Positions 36,040-47,037 of a stretch of DNA of 64,000 nucleotides are shown here, in pieces. The position numbers were made by a program, and so were the translations under genes. Each line of letters opens with the position of its first letter. The first letter of the stretch is position 1. The stretch is from Arthrobacter sp. Soil764. GTDB lineage: Bacteria; Actinomycetota; Actinomycetes; Actinomycetales; Micrococcaceae. The stretch is from positions 68,507 through 132,506 of the forward strand of contig NZ_LMSI01000012.1 in NCBI RefSeq assembly GCF_001428075.1, read 5' to 3'. The notes under the pieces are model-generated. The model was not told the DNA's origin, searched no databases, and was given only the letters and a program-made list of their open reading frames with translations.

Positions 36040-37284
36040 TTGTACGAGATTGAGAACGTCCTCCGGGACTACGCCTGGGGTTCGACAACCGCCATCGCCT
36101 CGCTGCTGGGCCGCCCCGAATCGGGGCGCCCGGAGGCAGAGCTATGGATCGGGGCGCACCCGGACTCTCCGTCGGTGGCGCACCTGCCCGAGGACGGGTC
36201 CCGGAGCCCGCTCGATGCCCTGATTTCCTCCGACCCGGAGCATTTCCTCGGCGCGGAGTCCGTCGGTGCCTTTGGCCCGCGGCTGCCGTTCCTGGCCAAG
36301 ATCCTCGCGGCCGCGCAGCCGCTTTCCCTTCAGGTCCACCCGAGCCTGGAGCAGGCGCGGGAGGGGTTCGCACGGGAAAACGAGGCGGGAATCGATCCGC
36401 ACGCCCCGAACCGGAACTACAAGGATGACAACCACAAGCCGGAGATGATCTTCGCCCTCACGCCGTTCGAGGCGCTGTGCGGGTTCCGCCCTCCAGCGGA
36501 AACCCGGAAGATCCTGCAGCACGTTGCAGCTGCCTTCCCTGACACCGGGCAGATCCCGCAACTGCTTCAAGCGCTTGTCGAAGACCTCGACGCCCCGGAT
36601 GAAGGCGCGGGACTCCGGCGGGCCTTCGAACGGCTGATCATGGGCGGGCAGGACGTGGCAGACGAAACCGCCCTGGTGGTGGCGGCCTTGGTATCCGGGG
36701 CTCCGCTCGAGCCGTACCAGGCAGAACTGGGCACCGTCATCAGCCTCAACGAAAAGTACCCCGGTGATCCGGGCGTCCTGATCTCGCTGCTGCTGAACCG
36801 CATCTCACTCAAGCCGGGCGAGGCGGTGTATCTTCCTGCCGGGAACGTGCACGCGTACCTGCACGGGCTGGGCGTGGAGGTCATGGCCTCCTCGGACAAC
36901 GTCCTGCGCGGCGGCCTGACGCCCAAGCACGTGGATGTGCCCGAACTCCTGCACACCATCGACTTCCGTCCGGTGGCCGTACCGATGCTGGCTGCCGAAA
37001 AGACGGTGATGGACCAGGAGCTCTTCCGTCCGCCGTTCCGGGAGTTCCAGCTGCAGCGCATCGAGCTGGGGCCGGACGCCGGCCCCGTTCCGCTGGTGCA
37101 GGCCGGCCCGGCCGTGGTCATCGTGGTGGCGGGTGACGTGTACCTGGATTCCCCCAAGGGAGACCTGGAGCTGTCGCGGGGCGGCAGCGCATTCATCGCC
37201 GCGGCGGAAGCCCCCATCAACGTCCACCGCGCGGCGGGCAGTGAGGGGAAGGCGCTTGCCTTTGCGGTGACCACCGGCCTTTAG
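36040..37284 (+). CDS. manA: Mannose-6-phosphate isomerase, class I
   Basis: Zinc cupin enzyme that interconverts fructose-6-phosphate and mannose-6-phosphate, feeding GDP-mannose for glycosylation. The N-terminus LYEIENVLRDYAWGS, zinc ligands in QVHPSLEQA and DNHKPEM and the late YLPAGNVHAYLHGLGVEVM are diagnostic. I choose TTG 36040, which gives the family N-terminus with AAGGA/GGAACGG upstream (414 residues); the frame also opens at ATG 35995. Mannose supply fits with pmt and the envelope glycosyltransferases in this window. Confidence 0.94.
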   Translation: MYEIENVLRDYAWGSTTAIASLLGRPESGRPEAELWIGAHPDSPSVAHLPEDGSRSPLDALISSDPEHFLGAESVGAFGPRLPFLAKILAAAQPLSLQVHPSLEQAREGFARENEAGIDPHAPNRNYKDDNHKPEMIFALTPFEALCGFRPPAETRKILQHVAAAFPDTGQIPQLLQALVEDLDAPDEGAGLRRAFERLIMGGQDVADETALVVAALVSGAPLEPYQAELGTVISLNEKYPGDPGVLISLLLNRISLKPGEAVYLPAGNVHAYLHGLGVEVMASSDNVLRGGLTPKHVDVPELLHTIDFRPVAVPMLAAEKTVMDQELFRPPFREFQLQRIELGPDAGPVPLVQAGPAVVIVVAGDVYLDSPKGDLELSRGGSAFIAAAEAPINVHRAAGSEGKALAFAVTTGL

Positions 37285-37299
37285 CCGCCCGGCCTCAAC

Positions 37300-37342
37300 A
37301 TCAAAAGGCGACGGCGGCACCCGCCCGGGTGCCGCCGTCGCC
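37300..37342 (-). terminator. Terminator of the fem gene
   Basis: Arms of 17 bases (37307-37323 and 37326-37342) form a near-perfect stem between the convergent manA and fem genes. On the minus strand it is followed by TTTTGAT, so it mainly ends the fem transcript. Confidence 0.85.
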
Positions 37343-37358
37343 CTCGTGATGTGCCCAG

Positions 37359-38414
37359 TCAGTTGCCCGGGCGCAGCTTCCGGACCAGCGGCAGGACCCG
37401 CCCGGCCGCGGTCTTCAGCAACTGCCGACCCTGCTGGAGCCCTTTACGCGCCAGCGGCATGGCAGTGGAGTACGCGGGGTAGAACGGCGACAAGGGCTTG
37501 TCCCAGGTGCCCAGCAGCATGTTTTCGTGTTTGGCGAACTGCTTTTTGAAGTCGGAAATGCCGTCGTTGAGCAGGCCGTTGAAATCGTACCGGCTGCAGC
37601 CGTCCTCGCGCATTGACTGCAGGGCCGCCCACTTCACGCCGTAGTTCACGCGCTGCTTCTGGCCTTCGGCGGACACTCCGCCGTAGAGTTCGAACGCGGT
37701 GGCACCGCTGCGGGACAGCCAGGTAAAGGCGAGCATCTGCTCGCCGTCGAACGCGGCAATGATCGGCGAGGCGTCGCCGAGGTTCTTGAAGATGTCGCGG
37801 TAGTACTGGTCCTCGTGGATGCCGAAGCCGGCCCGCGCCGCCGTGTCGTGGTAGATGGCCAGCACCTGCTCCAGCTCGGAGTCGTTCTTGACCTTGCGGA
37901 ATTCCACTTCGCTGCGCATGGCCTTGCGGATGTTCGCCCGTGTGGACTTGGACATCTCTGCCATCAACTCGTCGTCGGACCGGGTGAGGTCCAGGATGAG
38001 CGTGCGCGGGATAAGGACGGTGTTGGCCGACTCGCGGAAGCCTGCGGCGGCGACGGCGCCGCCGAAGGCGGAGTCCTTGTCCCAGTCGGGCTCGATGCTG
38101 AGGGCCACTCCCCTGTGGCGGAGGGCAGCGTGCTCGGCCAGCCGGTTGAGGACCACCTGTGCCTTCTCCGCGGAGCACATGGGGCCACGCGGAATGTAAA
38201 CCAGCGCCCGGAAGGGAACGGGTAGCCTGCGGACCAGCAGCTGGGCGGCGCCGATGGTTTCCTCCCCGGCCTTGACCAGGACCCTGTCCACGGACCAGCC
38301 GTGCATGGCCTTGGTCTCGCCCCAGCCCCACAGCTGTTGCGGATGCCCCTGGAACCGGTCGACATTTTCGTCCCAAAGGGCGCGGTCAGTACAGGGAACA
38401 ACAGCAGGAATCAT
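37359..38414 (-). CDS. FemABX family peptidoglycan bridge aminoacyltransferase
   Basis: Fem ligases use aminoacyl-tRNA to add the amino acids of the peptidoglycan interpeptide bridge to lipid II. Two GNAT-like halves are visible, with FRALVYIPRGPM near residues 68-79, the central DDELMAEMSKSTRANIRKA and the C-terminal YDFNGLLNDGISDFKKQF. The length of 351 residues is normal for FemX-like proteins. ATG 38414 lies seven bases after TAGGGT, suggesting a leaderless mRNA. Micrococcaceae have A3-alpha-type bridges, so at least one such enzyme is expected; which residue it adds is unknown. Confidence 0.9.
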   Translation of the reverse strand: MIPAVVPCTDRALWDENVDRFQGHPQQLWGWGETKAMHGWSVDRVLVKAGEETIGAAQLLVRRLPVPFRALVYIPRGPMCSAEKAQVVLNRLAEHAALRHRGVALSIEPDWDKDSAFGGAVAAAGFRESANTVLIPRTLILDLTRSDDELMAEMSKSTRANIRKAMRSEVEFRKVKNDSELEQVLAIYHDTAARAGFGIHEDQYYRDIFKNLGDASPIIAAFDGEQMLAFTWLSRSGATAFELYGGVSAEGQKQRVNYGVKWAALQSMREDGCSRYDFNGLLNDGISDFKKQFAKHENMLLGTWDKPLSPFYPAYSTAMPLARKGLQQGRQLLKTAAGRVLPLVRKLRPGN

Positions 38415-38444
38415 GGCTTAAACCCTATACCAAGGCGTTAACGG

Positions 38445-38477
38445 CAAAGCCCCGGTGCGCACGCGGCGCCCCGGGGC
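38445..38477 (-). terminator. Probable terminator of glpX
   Basis: GCCCCGG (38449-38455) pairs with CCGGGGC (38471-38477), and on the minus strand TTTGCCGTT follows. It begins 24 bases after the glpX stop. The tail is weak, so termination may be partial. Confidence 0.55.
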
Positions 38478-38501
38478 CTGACATCCTGCAATGGCCGTGG
38501 A

Positions 38502-39539
38502 TCAGCTCTTGCGGGCGTAGCCTTCCCACTTGTCGGCGCGGTGCTCGCCGTCGACGAAACGGATGGTGCCGGACTTGGAGCGCATGACGATGGACTGGGT
38601 GAGGACCTTGTCCTTGGAGTAGCGGACGCCCTTGAGCAGGTCTCCGTCGGTGATGCCGGTGGCGGCGAAGTAGCAGTTGTCGCTGGAGACCAGGTCGTTG
38701 GTGGAAAGCACGCGGTCGAGGTCGTGGCCGGCGTCGATGGCCTTCTGCTTTTCTTCATCGCTGGTGGGCCAGAGACGGCCCTGGATCACGCCGCCCAGGG
38801 ACTTGATGGCGCAGGCGGCCACGATGCCCTCGGGGGTGCCGCCGATGCCCATCAGCGCATCCACACCGGTGCCGGAGCGGGCAGCGGCGATGGCGCCGGC
38901 CACGTCGCCGTCCATGATGAACTTGGTGCGCGCACCGGCTTCGCGGATTTCCTCCACCAGCGGCTTGTGGCGGTCGCGGTCAAGGATCATCACGTTGAGC
39001 TGGTTGACCTTCACGCCCTTGGCCTTGGCGATCAGGTGCAGGTTCTGCTTGACCGGCAGGCGCAGGTCCACCATGTCAGCGGCCTCGGGGCCGGTGACGA
39101 GCTTTTCCATGTAGAACACAGCGGAGGGATCGAACATGGAGCCGCGTTCGGCAACGGCCAGGACAGCCAGGGCGTTGTTGATGCCGAGGGCGGTCAGGCG
39201 GGTACCGTCGATGGGGTCAACGGCCACGTCGCATTCGGGGCCGGTGCCGTCGCCAACGCGCTCACCGTTGAACAGCATGGGGGCTTCGTCCTTTTCGCCC
39301 TCACCGATCACCACGACACCGTTGAAGTGGACGGTCTGCAGGAAGGAACGCATGGCATCGACGGCCGCGCCGTCGGCGGTGTTCTTGTCGCCAAAACCCA
39401 CCCAGTGGCCGCCGGCGATGGCCGCTGCCTCGGTGACGCGGACAAGCTCAAGGGCGAGGTTGCGGTCCGGCTCGTCGTGGCCCACCGCAAGGGACGGTGA
39501 AATCGTGGAGTACTTCTGGGTCATGGACGCTGGTGACAC
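38502..39539 (-). CDS. glpX: Fructose-1,6-bisphosphatase, class II
   Basis: GlpX hydrolyses fructose-1,6-bisphosphate to fructose-6-phosphate in gluconeogenesis and is the only such enzyme in many Actinobacteria. The metal and phosphate motifs GEGEKDEAPML, DVAVDPIDGTRLTA and GIGGTPEGIVAA are intact. The 345-residue length is usual. GTG 39539 has AGAGG five bases upstream; ATG 39524 is an alternative. Divergent from DUF4245, as in mycobacteria. Confidence 0.96.
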   Translation of the reverse strand: MSPASMTQKYSTISPSLAVGHDEPDRNLALELVRVTEAAAIAGGHWVGFGDKNTADGAAVDAMRSFLQTVHFNGVVVIGEGEKDEAPMLFNGERVGDGTGPECDVAVDPIDGTRLTALGINNALAVLAVAERGSMFDPSAVFYMEKLVTGPEAADMVDLRLPVKQNLHLIAKAKGVKVNQLNVMILDRDRHKPLVEEIREAGARTKFIMDGDVAGAIAAARSGTGVDALMGIGGTPEGIVAACAIKSLGGVIQGRLWPTSDEEKQKAIDAGHDLDRVLSTNDLVSSDNCYFAATGITDGDLLKGVRYSKDKVLTQSIVMRSKSGTIRFVDGEHRADKWEGYARKS

Positions 39540-39749
39540 GTGAACCTCTTCTTCGAGTGGCGATCATTGAACCCGCCCGCCGGTGCAGCAGGACGGTGAT
39601 TCCTCTGCTATCGATCATAGTCGCGGCACCGCTCCGCGGGCGGCCCATGACGCAACCACGCAATGTGCACTGCGGCTACCGCCGTGCCCCAGGCCAGGGC
39701 CGAATGGAAGTACGGCTCCGGGATGGGCGACTATAGAGGGGTGAATGAC

Positions 39750-40430
39750 ATGCAGGAAGCCACCAGTCCCAGCTCCGGCCAGGAACAGCCCGAGGCACGT
39801 TCCGGCCCTGCCGGCAGCAGTGCGGACGCCCCTGTTAAGCCCGTCATTCCGGCGGCAGCCGCCAAGCGGGCGAACGCCTCGGTGATCGGCATGATCATTG
39901 CCCTGGTGCTCAGCATTGCGGCGTTCCTGCCCGTTGTCCTCATGAATCCCCAGCCCAAGGGCGATGGCTACCGGCCGGACATCGACGTTGCATCGGTGGC
40001 ACGGAATGCGGCGGATGTGGCAGGATTCACACCCGTCGCCCCTGATACCGGCAGCGCCTTCCGCGCCAACTACGCCCGGTGGGAAGCCGGCACCGGCAGC
40101 GGCGTGCCTACCTGGGAGGTGGGCTACCTGACCCCCAAAACATCCTTCATCGGTTTGGTGCAGACCAGGAACTCCAACCCCACCTGGCTCCTCCAACAGA
40201 CCAAAAACGCCCCCGTCACCGGTTCGCGGAATGCCGGCGGCCGGGAATGGGAACTGCGCGACACCGGCAAGGGTGAGAAATCCATGGTGCTGAACTACCG
40301 GGGCAGCACCGTCATCCTGTCCGGCGCGGCGCAACTGGACGAATTCGCAACCCTGGCCGCCGCCGTCGTCACCTCCCTTGAGAGCAGCCCCGCCGTCACA
40401 GTTTCACCCTCGGCGGCCCCCACGCCGTAA
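39750..40430 (+). CDS. DUF4245 family membrane-anchored protein
   Basis: A 226-residue protein with a hydrophilic, Ser/Pro-rich N-terminus, one membrane segment (about residues 50-70, SVIGMIIALVLSIAAFLPVV) and an extracytoplasmic domain with the DUF4245 pattern (FTPVAPDTGS, TWEVGYLTPKTSFIGLVQT). ATG 39750 has GAGGGG eight bases upstream. It lies between glpX and carbonic anhydrase. The function is unknown; the gene is almost always next to glpX in Actinobacteria. Confidence 0.87.
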   Translation: MQEATSPSSGQEQPEARSGPAGSSADAPVKPVIPAAAAKRANASVIGMIIALVLSIAAFLPVVLMNPQPKGDGYRPDIDVASVARNAADVAGFTPVAPDTGSAFRANYARWEAGTGSGVPTWEVGYLTPKTSFIGLVQTRNSNPTWLLQQTKNAPVTGSRNAGGREWELRDTGKGEKSMVLNYRGSTVILSGAAQLDEFATLAAAVVTSLESSPAVTVSPSAAPTP

Positions 40431-40439
40431 GGTGGGGCC

Positions 40440-41054
40440 GTGACGACTAACCTGACCCCTGCACTGGCCTGGCGCCGCCTGCGCGAAGGCAACGAACGTT
40501 TCGTAAACGGCGAGTCTTCCCATCCGAACCAGAATGCTTCGCGACGATCATCACTCGTGGAGACGCAGAATCCCTTCGCGGTGATCTTCGGCTGCTCTGA
40601 TTCCCGGCTCGCGGCAGAAATCATCTTCGACGTCGGCCTGGGCGACGTCTTCGTGGTCCGCACAGCCGGCCAGGTCATTGACGACGCCGTCCTGGGCTCC
40701 CTGGAATACAGCGTCGGCGTACTGAACGTGCCGTTGATCGTCATCCTCGGGCACGACAGCTGCGGTGCCGTCACGGCCACCAGGGATGCCGTGGAGACCG
40801 GCGAGATGCCGGCAGGATTCATCCGCGACCTCGTGGAGCGCATCACGCCCTCCGTGCTGACGTCCCTGCGCAATGACCAGCCCGAGGTCAACGACATGGT
40901 GGTGGAGCACGTCAAGCAGACGGCGCAGCGCCTTGCGGACAGCTCGCGTGTGATTTCCGACGCAATCGAAGGCGGCCGCACCGCCGTCGTCGGCCTTTCC
41001 TACCGGCTGGCTGAGGGCCGCGCGGACCTTGTTTCCGGAATCGGCGAGCTTTAG
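40440..41054 (+). CDS. Beta-class carbonic anhydrase
   Basis: Zinc enzyme interconverting CO2 and bicarbonate, needed to supply bicarbonate to carboxylases (compare PurK). Zinc ligands are in FGCSDSRLAAE (about residues 50-60) and GHDSCGAVTA (about residues 101-110), and the Asp-Arg dyad is present. The GTG start lies six bases after TAAGGT (40428-40433), a box that includes the DUF4245 stop codon, so it is probably leaderless with its own promoter. The length of 204 residues is normal. Confidence 0.95.
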   Translation: MTTNLTPALAWRRLREGNERFVNGESSHPNQNASRRSSLVETQNPFAVIFGCSDSRLAAEIIFDVGLGDVFVVRTAGQVIDDAVLGSLEYSVGVLNVPLIVILGHDSCGAVTATRDAVETGEMPAGFIRDLVERITPSVLTSLRNDQPEVNDMVVEHVKQTAQRLADSSRVISDAIEGGRTAVVGLSYRLAEGRADLVSGIGEL

Positions 41055-41063
41055 GACCCCTAT

Positions 41064-41088
41064 GCCGGCGGCCCGGCGGGCCGCCGGC
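41064..41088 (+). terminator. Hairpin downstream of carbonic anhydrase
   Basis: An 11-bp stem (41064-41074 with 41078-41088) with a three-base loop lies ten bases after the stop codon. Only a loose T-containing tail (AATGCTCCCTT) follows, so it may be a weak terminator ahead of the fumC promoter. Confidence 0.55.
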
Positions 41089-41141
41089 AATGCTCCCTTA
41101 ACGGTTTTCGATGGGGCACCGGATCGCCATAAGCTAGCCCC

Positions 41142-42569
41142 ATGACTTCCACTGAAGAGTTCCGCATTGAACATGACACGATGGGCGAAGTCCGCGTCCC
41201 CGTGAACGCACTGTACCGCGCGCAGACGCAGCGGGCAGTGGAGAACTTCCCCATTTCCGGCAAGACACTTGAGCGCACGCACATCGAGGCGCTGGCCCGG
41301 GTCAAGAAGGCTGCTGCCCAGGCCAACGCAGAACTGGGCGTGCTCGACGGCGAGCTGGCCAAGGCGATTGCAGACGCTGCCGACGAGGTGGCTGCCGGCA
41401 AGTACGACGGCGACTTCCCCATCGACGTCTTCCAGACCGGTTCCGGCACGTCCTCGAACATGAACACCAACGAGGTCATCGCCGAACTGGCCACCCGTGC
41501 GCTGAAGGCCGCCGGCAGCGACAAGGTTGTCCACCCGAACGACCACGTCAACGCCTCGCAGTCCTCCAACGACGTGTTCCCCACGTCCGTGCATGTGGCC
41601 GCCACCTCCGCGCTGATCAACGACCTCATCCCCGCCCTTGACTACCTGGCCGGCTCGCTGGAGCGCAAGGCCGCGGAGTTCAAGGACGTGGTGAAGTCCG
41701 GCCGCACCCACCTCATGGACGCCACCCCGGTGACCCTGGGCCAGGAGTTCGGCGGCTACGCAGCGCAGGTCCGCTATGGCATCGAGCGCATCAACGCCTC
41801 GCTCCCCCGCGTCGCAGAGGTTCCGCTGGGCGGCACCGCCGTGGGCACCGGCATCAACACACCGGCCGGTTTCCCGGAGCGCGTGATTGAGCTGCTGGCC
41901 ACCGACACCGGGCTGCCGCTGACCGAGGCCCGGGACCACTTCGAGGCACAGGCCAACCGCGACGGCCTGATCGAGGCGTCCAGCCAGCTGCGCAACATCG
42001 CCATCTCGTTCATGAAGATCAACAACGACCTCCGCTGGATGGGTTCCGGCCCCAACACCGGACTCGGCGAAATCGCCATCCCGGACCTGCAGCCCGGCTC
42101 CTCCATCATGCCCGGCAAGGTCAACCCGGTCATCTGCGAGGCGTCCATCATGGTGGCCGCCCAGGTCATCGGCAATGACACGGCCATCGCCTGGTCCGGC
42201 ACCAACGGTGCGTTCGAGCTCAACGTGGGCATCCCGGTCATGGCGGCCAACCTGCTCGAGTCCATCCGCCTGCTGGCCAACACCAGCCGGGTCATGGCGG
42301 ACAAGATGATCGACGGCATCACGGCCAACGTGGAGCGCGCCCGCTTCCTGGCCGAGGCCTCCCCGTCCATCGTGACCCCGCTGAACAAGTACATCGGCTA
42401 CGAGAACGCCGCCAAGATCGCCAAGACCGCCGTCAAGGAGGGCCTGACCATCCGCCAGGCCACGGAGAAGCTCGGCTTCGTCGGCGACGGCGAGGGCAAG
42501 GTCTCCGAGGCCGACCTCGAGAAGGCGCTGGACGTCACCACCATGACGGCCCCGGCCCACAAGGCATAG
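41142..42569 (+). CDS. fumC: Fumarate hydratase, class II
   Basis: Homotetrameric, iron-free fumarase converting fumarate to malate in the TCA cycle. The superfamily signature [12 protein letters not shown] is present near residues 317-328, together with [14 protein letters not shown] and [12 protein letters not shown]. The length of 475 residues is usual. ATG 41142 is six bases after TAAGCT (41130-41135), so the mRNA is probably leaderless. A strong terminator follows. Confidence 0.97.
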   Translation: MTSTEEFRIEHDTMGEVRVPVNALYRAQTQRAVENFPISGKTLERTHIEALARVKKAAAQANAELGVLDGELAKAIADAADEVAAGKYDGDFPIDVFQTGSGTSSNMNTNEVIAELATRALKAAGSDKVVHPNDHVNASQSSNDVFPTSVHVAATSALINDLIPALDYLAGSLERKAAEFKDVVKSGRTHLMDATPVTLGQEFGGYAAQVRYGIERINASLPRVAEVPLGGTAVGTGINTPAGFPERVIELLATDTGLPLTEARDHFEAQANRDGLIEASSQLRNIAISFMKINNDLRWMGSGPNTGLGEIAIPDLQPGSSIMPGKVNPVICEASIMVAAQVIGNDTAIAWSGTNGAFELNVGIPVMAANLLESIRLLANTSRVMADKMIDGITANVERARFLAEASPSIVTPLNKYIGYENAAKIAKTAVKEGLTIRQATEKLGFVGDGEGKVSEADLEKALDVTTMTAPAHKA

Positions 42570-42591
42570 TCCACACCACCTCCTGGACGCC

Positions 42592-42643
42592 CGACGGCGG
42601 CCGGCACCTTTCGCACGAAAGGCGCCGGCCGCCGTCGTACTTT
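42592..42643 (+). terminator. Terminator of fumC
   Basis: Outer arms of 13-14 bases (42592-42605 and 42624-42637) and an inner stem CCTTTCG/CGAAAGG make a long hairpin with only single-base bulges, followed by TACTTT. It lies 22 bases after the fumC stop codon and separates it from the tetR promoter. Confidence 0.88.
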
Positions 42644-42671
42644 AAGCTTCGCCTCCCGGGACCAAAATAAA

Positions 42672-42698
42672 TTTGCACTAATCTCATAATGATGCAAA
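42672..42698 (+). promoter_or_regulatory. Promoter and possible operator of tetR-MFS operon
   Basis: TTTGCA (42672-42677) and TGCAAA (42693-42698) form an inverted repeat with a 15-base spacer, in an AT-rich island immediately before the tetR GTG start. TTGCAC and CATAAT within it could serve as promoter elements. Autorepression by the TetR protein is the simplest reading, unproven. Confidence 0.5.
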
Positions 42699-42708
42699 AC
42701 TTCACTCT

Positions 42709-45062
<2,354 letters not shown>

Positions 45063-45083
45063 CCGCCGTCGTCCGGCTGGCTT

Positions 45084-45554
45084 TTAGGGCTCGAAGTGGA
45101 CGGCGGCGGAGGGCACCAGCGCCTGCCGGATACTGGTGAGGTGGCCGGGCATGAGGTCGGGTAGTTCATCCGGGCTGAACCAGCCAACTTCAAGGGATTC
45201 GTCGTCGTTGACCCTTGCCTCCCCGGAGACGTAGCGGCACAGGAACACAACGTCCAGGAATTCGCAGATGTCGCCGTTGGGGTAGGTGACTGGCCCAACG
45301 GCACCCACCGACACCACCCGCTCGGCCTCCGCCACGACGGCGGTTTCCTCGAAGATCTCCCGGACAAGGCCCCGGGCAGGCTGCTCCCCCGGGTCCAGCA
45401 TGCCGCTGATGAGCGCCCATTGCCGGTTGTCTGCACGCTGGGCAAGCAGGATCCTGCCGGCGTCGTCGATCACGACACCCCGGACCCCGGGGACCCAGAG
45501 GGGATCGTTGCCGATCTTTTCGCGCAGCTTCAGGACGTATTCAGGTGCAGGCAT
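45084..45554 (-). CDS. Nudix hydrolase
   Basis: A 156-residue Nudix-fold pyrophosphohydrolase. The Nudix box reads GMLDPGEQPARGLVREIFEE followed by TAV (about residues 51-73); the final conserved glycine of EExGU is alanine here while all the metal-binding glutamates are kept. Substrate is unknown. ATG 45554 is six bases after TAGGCT (minus strand), so it is probably leaderless. It lies convergent to the MFS gene and just downstream of the prepilin peptidase gene. Confidence 0.9.
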   Translation of the reverse strand: MPAPEYVLKLREKIGNDPLWVPGVRGVVIDDAGRILLAQRADNRQWALISGMLDPGEQPARGLVREIFEETAVVAEAERVVSVGAVGPVTYPNGDICEFLDVVFLCRYVSGEARVNDDESLEVGWFSPDELPDLMPGHLTSIRQALVPSAAVHFEP

Positions 45555-45595
45555 ACCGCCAGCCTACCGAACAGTCACCGAACAACCGGGATTGC

Positions 45596-46141
45596 TCAGG
45601 CGGGCAGCAGCATGGCGGCTGCGGCCCCGGCGAGCATGAACGGGCCAAATGGTATGGCCGACTTCAGGGTGCCCCGGCGGGCCGCCAGCAGGGCCAGGGA
45701 CCACAGCCCGCCCAGCAGGAACGCCAGGAAGGTGCCCGCGAAGAGGTGCCCCCAGCTGAGGTAGCCAAGGTACATCCCGAGCACTCCTGCAAGCTTGACG
45801 TCGCCGAAGCCCATCCCGGGCGGGTAAATGAACCGCAGGACAAAATAGAACAGCCACAGGATTGCGGCCCCGGCCACCACGCGGAGGGCGGGGATGGCCA
45901 GGAGCCCGCCGGTGTTGCCAGCGGCCGGGACGGGACCGGCCCACGCAACCGCGGCCGCCGCCAGGAGGAGCACTCCGGCCACCGCATAGGAGGGGAAAAC
46001 GATCCTGTTGGGCAGGAGGTGGTGCCGGACGTCGATGATGGTGAGCCGGACCGCCATCACGGCGAAGTAGAGGCAGGCAGCCAGTACCAGCCAGAACGCA
46101 AGCGGAGTGTGCTGCCAGAGTTCACCGAGTCGTCCAATCAC
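45596..46141 (-). CDS. A24 family prepilin peptidase, peptidase domain only
   Basis: Membrane aspartic protease related to PilD/TadV, which cleaves type IV prepilin-like leaders. The two catalytic aspartates are in IDVRHHLLPNRIV (about residues 30-42) and GMGFGDVKLAG (about residues 105-115), in a protein of 181 residues with about six membrane segments. The N-terminal methylase domain of full-length PilD is absent. The start GTG 46141 lies seven bases from TAGCAT (46149-46154, minus strand), supporting a leaderless start and ruling out the longer open frame. No pilin genes are nearby. Confidence 0.9.
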   Translation of the reverse strand: MIGRLGELWQHTPLAFWLVLAACLYFAVMAVRLTIIDVRHHLLPNRIVFPSYAVAGVLLLAAAAVAWAGPVPAAGNTGGLLAIPALRVVAGAAILWLFYFVLRFIYPPGMGFGDVKLAGVLGMYLGYLSWGHLFAGTFLAFLLGGLWSLALLAARRGTLKSAIPFGPFMLAGAAAAMLLPA

Positions 46142-46148
46142 CCCTCGG

Positions 46149-46200
46149 ATGCTACTGGATCCACCATTCCGGCCGGAGCACCCGTGCGTAAAATGTGGAT
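46149..46200. promoter_or_regulatory. Back-to-back leaderless promoters
   Basis: TAGCAT on the minus strand (46149-46154) serves the prepilin peptidase and TAAAAT on the plus strand (46189-46194) serves the hypothetical gene; each is 7 or 6 bases from its start codon. Only 59 bases separate the two start codons, so the promoters share their upstream DNA and are probably co-regulated. Confidence 0.65.
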
Positions 46201-47001
46201 ATGTCGACCTGGGACTCCCGGCGCCGGCCGGTTCCGGGCCCTCCTGGCGTCCCGGTGGACCTGGCCGCGATGTTCCGGAACCTCTGCCGGTCTTCCCCAT
46301 GGAAGTGGCAGACGTTGCGCTTTGAGTACTGGGACCAGGCCTTTGCGTCGGCTCCCGCTCCCGGCGCACCGTTCGTCCGTGCGTGGCTGCGCCGTCCCGG
46401 GGCGCTCCGCCTTGAAAGCCCGGACGGCCGCGTCCTGCACAGCACCACAGGGATCAACGATTCCCGTGACGGCATCTACGTCAGCGCCACCCGCAAGTCC
46501 TGGCTCCTGCCCCCGCACCTCGTCACGCCCGTGTACGACGACGCCGGACTGGTGCGCCGCCGGCCCGAAGCCGCGTACGGAGAGCCCGGGTTCGGGAACG
46601 CACGATTTTCGGCCGCACTGGACCCGGTGGAGCTCGCAGGCAACGCCCCCGTGCCCATCGAGTTCCCTGGCACCAACGCCCTGGACATCCGGGACACCCG
46701 CTTCGCCGAGCATGAAGGCCGGCCCGTCCTGGAGGCGGCTGCAACTCCCAACCCCGCCTACCGCCCGGGTGATCCTGCCGCTCCCCTCTGCCTTCCCGGC
46801 CGTTCCCTCCTCCGGGTGGACACGGGCACCGGCGTCTGCGTGTCAAGTCAGTCCCTGGAGCAGGAAACAGAGGAGTATGGCCACTGGATCCGGATCCTCG
46901 CCGTGGACGAGTACATGCTCGACGACCTGTTCCTGGCCGAGTCCATGAATCTCACCGACGTCCGCCGCCACATCAGCTGGGACATCCCTGCCAAAGCGTG
47001 A
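46201..47001 (+). CDS. Hypothetical protein, unrecognised
   Basis: A 266-residue hydrophilic protein rich in Arg, Pro and Trp, with no signal peptide or membrane segment. Visible elements are SPWKWQTLRFEYWDQAF near residue 32 and a C-terminal acidic stretch ending in DEYMLDDLFLAESM. I cannot assign it to a family. ATG 46201 is exactly six bases after a perfect TAAAAT box, so it is expressed from a leaderless mRNA and codon use looks like its neighbours, which supports a real gene. It is divergent from the prepilin peptidase and 36 bases upstream of the GNAT gene. Confidence 0.75.
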   Translation: MSTWDSRRRPVPGPPGVPVDLAAMFRNLCRSSPWKWQTLRFEYWDQAFASAPAPGAPFVRAWLRRPGALRLESPDGRVLHSTTGINDSRDGIYVSATRKSWLLPPHLVTPVYDDAGLVRRRPEAAYGEPGFGNARFSAALDPVELAGNAPVPIEFPGTNALDIRDTRFAEHEGRPVLEAAATPNPAYRPGDPAAPLCLPGRSLLRVDTGTGVCVSSQSLEQETEEYGHWIRILAVDEYMLDDLFLAESMNLTDVRRHISWDIPAKA

Positions 47002-47037
47002 CAAGCCTGCCCGGCGCCCATCGGCTAGGCTTCGCGG

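Noticed and set aside
40551..42560. 669-codon open frame on the minus strand
   Set aside because: It is antisense to carbonic anhydrase and fumC, which have intact catalytic motifs, codon pattern and promoters.
45545..46948. 467-codon open frame on the plus strand
   Set aside because: It spans the antisense of the prepilin peptidase and another frame of the 46201 gene, and has no start signal; both real frames have leaderless promoter boxes.
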